Below are positions 59,833 to 64,000 of a stretch of 64,000 bases of DNA, piece after piece. Within the stretch, counting starts at the first letter, position 1, and each line of letters starts with the position of its first letter. The notes beneath the pieces are model-generated. The model had not been told where the DNA came from and ran no database searches. It saw only the letters and a program-made list of their open reading frames with translations. Source of the stretch: JBEKTW01 sp963727845 (GTDB lineage Bacteria; Bacteroidota; Ignavibacteria; UBA10030; SZUA-254). Position numbers and translations under genes: made by a program. Location: contig CAVSHI010000001.1 in the NCBI GenBank assembly GCA_963727845.1, positions 434,001-498,000 on the forward strand, read 5' to 3'.

Positions 59833-60234
59833 ATGGGAACAATGAACTTCAGAAGACCAAGATGTTCTAACTGTAATCAAGAAATTGAAGAGTCACCACA
59901 TTTACAGATAGATCAGCGTCGCGCATGCCCGTCGTGCGGGTCCGCGGGAAGGAACCAGTTTGCAGACCGGAATGCCACTTTGGAACCGCATGGTTCACTA
60001 AGAGGTCGGGGAAGACATGAAGGTATTAGACACTGGTTCGTAGAAATTCTTTCCGGTGCCAATTTTTCGCATCGCTTGGGGAAATGGGTGAGGAAACTCC
60101 GACTAATTGATAGAGACGGAGATAATTATGAAGAGGAAGTTATTGACCCATCCACTGGAGAAGTGATTCACAAAACAAAAGAGAAACTCAGCGCCCACAC
60201 TGGGCATGGGTCAGCCAAAAAGAAAACCGTTTGA
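59833..60234 (+). CDS. small zinc-ribbon protein, unknown function
   Basis: 133 residues from the ATG at 59833 (a second ATG lies three codons on). An N-terminal zinc ribbon CSNC-x19-CPSC is followed by a basic and polar region (RHEGIRHWFVEILSGANFSHRLGKWVRKLRLIDRDGDNYEEEVID) and a Lys-rich end. Not recognised. It is bounded by the complementary boxes GTTATAC and GTATAAC, so it looks like a cassette gene. Confidence 0.65.
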   Translation: MGTMNFRRPRCSNCNQEIEESPHLQIDQRRACPSCGSAGRNQFADRNATLEPHGSLRGRGRHEGIRHWFVEILSGANFSHRLGKWVRKLRLIDRDGDNYEEEVIDPSTGEVIHKTKEKLSAHTGHGSAKKKTV

Positions 60235-60250
60235 AGTTGCTGCAAACGGT

Positions 60251-60379
60251 GTATAACAAGCAAAATAACGTCGCTGGGAAATAAAGCCAATGACAATAAA
60301 AACTCGCTCAGCGCTTCCGCTCACATGAATGAGAATTATAGTTCGCTTCTGCGTTGCGTTATTTTGCAGGACGTTACAG
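60251..60379 (+). other. integron attC-like recombination site
   Basis: 129 bp with attC architecture: R'' box GTATAAC (60251-60257), L'' CAAAATAACG (60261-60270), a variable loop, L' CGTTATTTTG (60357-60366, perfect complement of L'') and R' box GTTACAG (60373-60379). R'' is the exact complement of GTTATAC before the preceding gene. No integrase is in the window. Confidence 0.5.
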
Positions 60380-60423
60380 GCGTAATGCGCCCCCTTGTTT
60401 TCACTGACTAAACCATTGGAGAA

Positions 60424-60990
60424 ATGAAAATGAAGAAACATCTAGGCTTCATGGTAGTACTCATTCTTCTAATTGGAACTTGCAGGCTTTCAGAAGCACA
60501 AAACAGCTCCACCCGAAGTGTCACGTCTCTTGTCGCACCTATATATCCACATGAAGATGAAAACGGTGAGTCCTTGGATGCATCCCTAAACCGAGAGGGC
60601 ATCCTTGATATTACTTTTTCATGCAGTTTCCTAGACGCCATTGCAATAATGCCTACCGCTGCCCCGACGGGTATGGCACGTCTCAGCACAGTTCTGGGAA
60701 AGGTATTTGGTGGGAGTGAGATGAAGGAGATTCTACAAAAGATACCACAAGTGAAACGCATTCGCATTTTCTTCAAATGTACCGAGCCTCAAGTGGACAG
60801 GTTCGGCAATGAAACATCCACAAAAGCTGTGATCAGGTGCCGCATGGAAATGAAGCGAGAAACGATTAAAAAAATAAACTGGGAATATGCGAATCGAGCC
60901 TTAACAGCTTTTCAGATAAGTGGAAACTCAGAAAAACTTCTCAAGATGCTCGACAGTCATTATTTCGATCCAGAATATTTCGGTTACTAA
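60424..60990 (+). CDS. exported protein of unknown function
   Basis: 188 residues. Signal peptide MKMKKHLGFMVVLILLIGTC with cleavage near LSEAQ. The mature part includes VAPIYPHEDENGESLDASLN, a hydrophobic stretch FLDAIAIMPTAAPTGMARLS and a final KLLKMLDSHYFDPEYFGY. Not recognised. It is AT-richer than the core genes and follows the attC-like site by 44 bp, as a cassette gene would. Confidence 0.65.
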   Translation: MKMKKHLGFMVVLILLIGTCRLSEAQNSSTRSVTSLVAPIYPHEDENGESLDASLNREGILDITFSCSFLDAIAIMPTAAPTGMARLSTVLGKVFGGSEMKEILQKIPQVKRIRIFFKCTEPQVDRFGNETSTKAVIRCRMEMKRETIKKINWEYANRALTAFQISGNSEKLLKMLDSHYFDPEYFGY

Positions 60991-61029
60991 TCGTTTTATA
61001 CTTTGTAGGTCTTACGTCTTTTCGAATTT

Positions 61030-61607
61030 ATGAAGAAAATATCGAAAGATGAACTTGCTGTCAAGAATTGTCTCGCTTCCTACAATCTTTAGGCTGAGTA
61101 GTTTGAGGGTACACAAATGCAAGAAAGCAGAACACCCGATTTCAAGGGCACATCACTCCCAGATGGATTCTTCTTCTTTTGCGAAGTGAAATCTCTTGAA
61201 ACAAAGATCGGCAGCAATGGCATTCTGCACACTCGTGTGTTCAATATCTTTACCGCAACTATCCATGACGCCTTCGGTCAGTTCCAAGCTGTTAACTCCC
61301 AGCACATTGTTCCCAATGTCATCGCCTATGTGACTCACAATTTCCAAATCGATTGGAAGAGCTTCGAGGATTTCCTTCAGGGCTACATTGATATTCCTGA
61401 GTTTGCAGGTCGGGCGTCTGCGATTTCCCTTAAGAGAGTTAGTAACAGTCCCTTGGATATGAACTCAAAAAAATTGACCTTTTTGTCTTCATTCAAGGTA
61501 GTAAGCCAGATTTCTTCTTCAATGGTTATGAAGACAATTTCATCACGAAGTTAGCCAGGATATTTCGCATCGATCTGACCGACATTCCGAAACTGTCGAT
61601 TGGCTAA
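61030..61607 (+). pseudogene. decayed PD-(D/E)xK-type nuclease-like gene
   Basis: From the ATG at 61030 the frame reads MKKISKDELAVKNCLASYNL, meets TAG, then TAG three codons on, and continues in frame through MQESRTPDFKG...LPDGFFFFCEVKSLE, a PD...ExK nuclease-like core. An A7 run at 61467-61473 then loses one base; adding it restores KKIDLFVFIQGSKPDFFF to the stop at 61607. The largest open piece is 61117-61554. Two amber codons plus a frameshift make a pseudogene the simplest view. Confidence 0.6.
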
Positions 61608-61668
61608 ATGACGCGGGGCGCACTATGCCTAACAATTCGAGCCTGACTGAATAAGATGTAGCTGATCC

Positions 61669-63069
61669 ATGATACCTGAACAATTTGTTGAAATAAGAAT
61701 AAGTGATAAAAAAAAGATCACTTTCTACAAGAGAAGAGGATATGAATTCAACAATTTAGTAATCGGAGACACATTTAAGATCAAGTTGAAAGACTTACCC
61801 AAAGGTAGCAGTACCAAGATAATCTATCACTGCGACAATTGCGGTAAGGAAGGAAAGACATTCTATTTTACTCTTTCACGGAAGCGTCGACATTTGTGCA
61901 GAAGCTGTTCTCGCCTAGGCAAGGAACCCGTAAACAAGATTCCTCTAACAACATGCCAGATTGATTTTATCGACAAATGCTACTCCGAAGACTTGATTGC
62001 TCTAAGAACGATAGGTCGGATAATTGGTTATTCTCAACCTGTCATTGCCAGAGTCTTGAAAGCGAAGGGGGTTCCAATAAAGAGACGCTGGAAAAAACCC
62101 AATATCACCTGCCCCGTCTGCAAGAAGAAGTTTAGATTAGGAGCCGCGGAAATCAAAGAAGTAAATTTTTGTTCAAAAAAATGCCGTGGATATTACTCAC
62201 AGAAATGGGTTTCACTTACATGTTTACAATGTAGCAAGCCTTTTCAAGTCAAGCCACATCAAGACGACAGAAAATTCTGTTCGGTTAATTGCGCAAATGA
62301 ATACAGCAAGAAAGGGATGCTCACTGCATGCACGACTTGCGGCAAAGAAATATGGAGTACACCGTCACAACCCAGAATGTTCTGTTCTCAAAAATGTTCT
62401 GGTGATGTAAAAAAAACCGGAAATCTTATGAAATGTACTTATTGTGGGGGTCTAATATACAGACCAAGATGTCACCTGAGGAATGAACTGTATTTCTGCT
62501 CTGAGGAATGTTCTTTCAAGTATAGACAATCGAATGAAGAATATTATGCGAAAATTCTCAAGAAGAGCTCTAATGCTCATAAAAAAAAATGGCACGAAGA
62601 ATTAGACTGGGCGCGTGAAAGAAGGAAAGCGCTTTCTATAAGCGCAATAAAGACTCTAAAAAAATACAATTATGGTGGTAGTAAAATCGAGGATAAAGTC
62701 TGTCAATTATTAAGAGATTTGAAAATCGTTTTTTTTCGACAAAAAGAAGTTGTTTCAGAAAATTATGGTGTAAAAAAGGTATTTGATATTTACCTGCCTA
62801 GTACCGATGTGTTTATAGAAGTTCACGGCACCTACTGGCATGCAGATCCAAGATCTTATTATGACAAAGAGGGGTTAACCCCAACACAAATAGATGATGT
62901 CGAGAATGATAAAATCAAAAGGGACATCATAGAAAATGAACTAAACAAAAAATTATACATTCTTTGGGAACACGATATACTAAATAATGTTGCCTTGGTG
63001 AAATCATTGCTTGTCAAGTGGAACACTATTCCTGATGATAATAATTTAGTACCAATGAGTCAACCTTAA
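61669..63069 (+). CDS. multi-zinc-finger protein with C-terminal Vsr-like endonuclease domain
   Basis: 466 residues, clearly AT-richer than the core. An N-terminal ribbon (CDNC...CRSC, about 55-82) is followed by a helix-turn-helix-like stretch (IALRTIGRIIGYSQPVIARVLKAKGV). Then come four near-regular C2C2 fingers of about 35 residues: CPVC...FCSKKC, CLQC...FCSVNC, CTTC...FCSQKC and CTYC...FCSEEC. The C-terminal 130 residues resemble Vsr/EDxHD homing nucleases: IEDKVCQLLRDLKIVFFRQK, FDIYLPSTDVFIEVHGTYWH and LYILWEHDIL. It is probably a mobile or defence DNA endonuclease. The gene is probably acquired. Confidence 0.78.
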   Translation: MIPEQFVEIRISDKKKITFYKRRGYEFNNLVIGDTFKIKLKDLPKGSSTKIIYHCDNCGKEGKTFYFTLSRKRRHLCRSCSRLGKEPVNKIPLTTCQIDFIDKCYSEDLIALRTIGRIIGYSQPVIARVLKAKGVPIKRRWKKPNITCPVCKKKFRLGAAEIKEVNFCSKKCRGYYSQKWVSLTCLQCSKPFQVKPHQDDRKFCSVNCANEYSKKGMLTACTTCGKEIWSTPSQPRMFCSQKCSGDVKKTGNLMKCTYCGGLIYRPRCHLRNELYFCSEECSFKYRQSNEEYYAKILKKSSNAHKKKWHEELDWARERRKALSISAIKTLKKYNYGGSKIEDKVCQLLRDLKIVFFRQKEVVSENYGVKKVFDIYLPSTDVFIEVHGTYWHADPRSYYDKEGLTPTQIDDVENDKIKRDIIENELNKKLYILWEHDILNNVALVKSLLVKWNTIPDDNNLVPMSQP

Positions 63070-63209
63070 GTTTGATTTTTTGGGGAATTTCCGGTTTGCT
63101 TCTCGGACTGGCTATTGGGGCGTTAACACGCATCCTTGCCCCATAAGCAGTTATCAAAGTGCATGAGATCGAGCAAGGTGGTTCAAGGTAAATAATGTTC
63201 TGCGACGGC

Positions 63210-63321
63210 ACATAACGCAAGAATACGACGCAGAAAGTCTCAGGGGAAAACACTTGCTCAATTCTTCCGCTCATCTGCCTTCGGCGGACTCGGCATTGCA
63301 CGTCTTTGCGAGATGTTTGTA
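63210..63321 (+). other. second attC-like inverted repeat
   Basis: ACATAAC (63210-63216) begins an imperfect inverted repeat (CGCAAGAATACGACGC against GCACGTCTTTGCG) ending near GTTTGTA (63315-63321). Its centre shares ACTTGCTCAATTCTTCCGCT (63252-63271) with ACTCGCTCAGCGCTTCCGCT (60302-60321) of the first site, so the two belong to one family. The flanking boxes are poorer than in the first. The spacer 63070-63522 has no gene. Confidence 0.4.
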
Positions 63322-63326
63322 ACACT

Positions 63327-63372
63327 CATTCAAAAGGGAATTGCATGCTCGTTATCGTCATGAAACAGAATA
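63327..63372 (+). repeat. direct repeat right of the accessory island (aroF-start-like)
   Basis: Partner of 58720-58770. Reads MLVIVMKQNNAE before running into a low-complexity array, resembling the N-terminus of a DAHP synthase that has been cut off. Confidence 0.45.
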
Positions 63373-63374
63373 AT

Positions 63375-63514
63375 GCGGAAGTCAGAACCAGAACCAATGA
63401 CGAATGACCAACGACAAAGAACGAAGAACTAATAACCAATAATTGTCAACCACGAACCGTCAACTAAGAACCAACAACCACGAACTGACAACTTGGAACC
63501 GACAACCAAACCGG
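63375..63514. repeat. long degenerate AAGAACCAACAACC array
   Basis: About 140 bp of 7-8-base imperfect units (AGAACC, GACAAC, CAACAACC, GAACTAATAACC) directly before the GH29 gene. Same family as 20810-20854. Confidence 0.7.
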
Positions 63515-63522
63515 GAGTATCT

Positions 63523-64000
63523 ATGAAACGAATCACCAGTATTCTTCTGACGGCGTGCCTCCTTCTCGTCACGCAAGGACTTCTTTCGCAGGACTACCTC
63601 CACGAATCCAAAGCCGACCGCGATGCACGCATGGAATGGTGGCGCGAAGCACGATTCGGATTGTTTATCCATTGGGGACTGTATTGCATCCCTGCGGGTG
63701 AATGGAAAGGGAAAACTGATTATGGAGAGTGGATCCGTACGTCGGCACAAATTCCCCTTGAAGAGTATGACAAGTTCGTCGATCAGTTCAATCCTGTCAA
63801 GTTCAACCCGGACGAATGGGTGCGGATGGCGAAAGATGCGGGGATGAAGTACATCGTCATCACTTCAAAGCATCATGACGGTTTTTGTCTGTTCGACTCG
63901 AAGTACACGGACTTCAACGTCATGCATACGCCGTTCAAACGGGATATTCTCAAGGAACTTTCGGATGCGTGCCATAAAGCGGGCATCAAGATGTGTTTCT
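63523..64000 (+). CDS. secreted GH29 alpha-L-fucosidase, 3' end cut by window edge
   Basis: 159 residues visible, open to the window end. Signal peptide MKRITSILLTACLLLVTQGL with cleavage near LSQD. The GH29 N-terminal barrel signature follows: WWREARFGLFIHWGLYCIPAGEW, GEWIRTSAQIPLEEY, and SKHHDGFCLFDSKYTDFNV. The nucleophile lies beyond the edge. GGGAG precedes the ATG. It is the third fucosidase of the window, after GH95 and the GH29 fusion. Confidence 0.92.
   Translation, partial: MKRITSILLTACLLLVTQGLLSQDYLHESKADRDARMEWWREARFGLFIHWGLYCIPAGEWKGKTDYGEWIRTSAQIPLEEYDKFVDQFNPVKFNPDEWVRMAKDAGMKYIVITSKHHDGFCLFDSKYTDFNVMHTPFKRDILKELSDACHKAGIKMCF

Noticed and set aside
61030..61131. Amber-codon recoding (for example pyrrolysine) of the two TAG codons
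   Set aside because: Several genes in the window end normally at TAG (tkt, the radical SAM gene, the ROK gene). A nearby frameshift in the same gene points to decay.
1..64000. tRNA, rRNA, riboswitch or CRISPR array
   Set aside because: No tRNA-like arm pattern, rRNA segment, known riboswitch core or regularly spaced identical repeats were seen. The degenerate arrays have 7-8-base units without spacers.

Overview
The window is about 53% GC by eye and densely coded, with long operons whose genes overlap by 1-8 bases. No rRNA, tRNA or single-copy phylogenetic marker was seen. The gene content points to the Bacteroidota/Ignavibacteriota (FCB) group: a ~990-residue receiver/PEP-pyruvate-binding fusion, a MaeB-type malic enzyme with a phosphotransacetylase tail, a four-subunit 2-oxoacid:ferredoxin oxidoreductase, beta-propeller and TPR exported proteins, and many secreted glycoside hydrolases. 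This assignment is inference. Shine-Dalgarno sequences are clear before some genes (gdhA, the molybdopterin-fold protein) and absent before others (cydA, ald).

1-9.5 kb: cydAB (bd oxidase), a beta-propeller lipoprotein, transketolase and an OsmC protein on the minus strand, then gdhA on the plus strand with a near-perfect terminator. 9.5-26.1 kb: central carbon and redox genes, all plus strand. These are the PEP-binding/receiver fusion, alanine dehydrogenase, an acetyl-CoA hydrolase/4-hydroxybutyrate CoA-transferase, malic enzyme, and 2-oxoacid:ferredoxin oxidoreductase DABC. They are followed by an unexplained cluster: a small Cys protein, a radical-SAM-like protein that has lost its cluster cysteines, a Cys/Met-metabolism PLP enzyme, a duplicated Cys-rich protein and a genuine radical SAM enzyme. 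26.4-31.3 kb: feoAB with a small zinc-ribbon protein, a frameshifted cyclic-2,3-diphosphoglycerate-synthetase-like gene, and an ornithine carbamoyltransferase. 31.5-37.8 kb: a periplasmic molybdopterin-fold protein, a TauE permease and three exported proteins of unknown role.

38-58.6 kb is a carbohydrate region. It holds a sodium/solute symporter, a GHMP sugar kinase, a sugar-1-phosphate nucleotidyltransferase and a ROK regulator. Secreted GH35, GH95, GH31, an (alpha/alpha)6 enzyme and an SGNH-esterase/GH29 fusion follow, then a glycyl-radical activase and trans-4-hydroxy-L-proline dehydratase. GH95 + GH35 + GH31 + esterase fits stepwise removal of fucosylated, acetylated xyloglucan side chains, and the hydroxyproline enzyme fits plant cell-wall glycoprotein. 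58.7-63.4 kb is an AT-richer accessory island: an ORF6N protein, a zinc-ribbon protein bounded by integron-like attC signals, a secreted orphan, a decayed nuclease gene, and a five-zinc-finger protein with a Vsr-like endonuclease end. The window ends inside another GH29 fucosidase.

The strongest unexplained signals are three. First, paired TTCTCA-N4-TGAGAR palindromes 31-32 bp apart lie upstream of sigma-54-like promoters at gdhA, ald and feoAB, suggesting one shared regulon. Second, there is the degenerate radical-SAM cluster. Third, a MITE-like repeat supplies the stop codons of two unrelated genes. Eight of nine apparent frameshifts are in the same (+1) direction.
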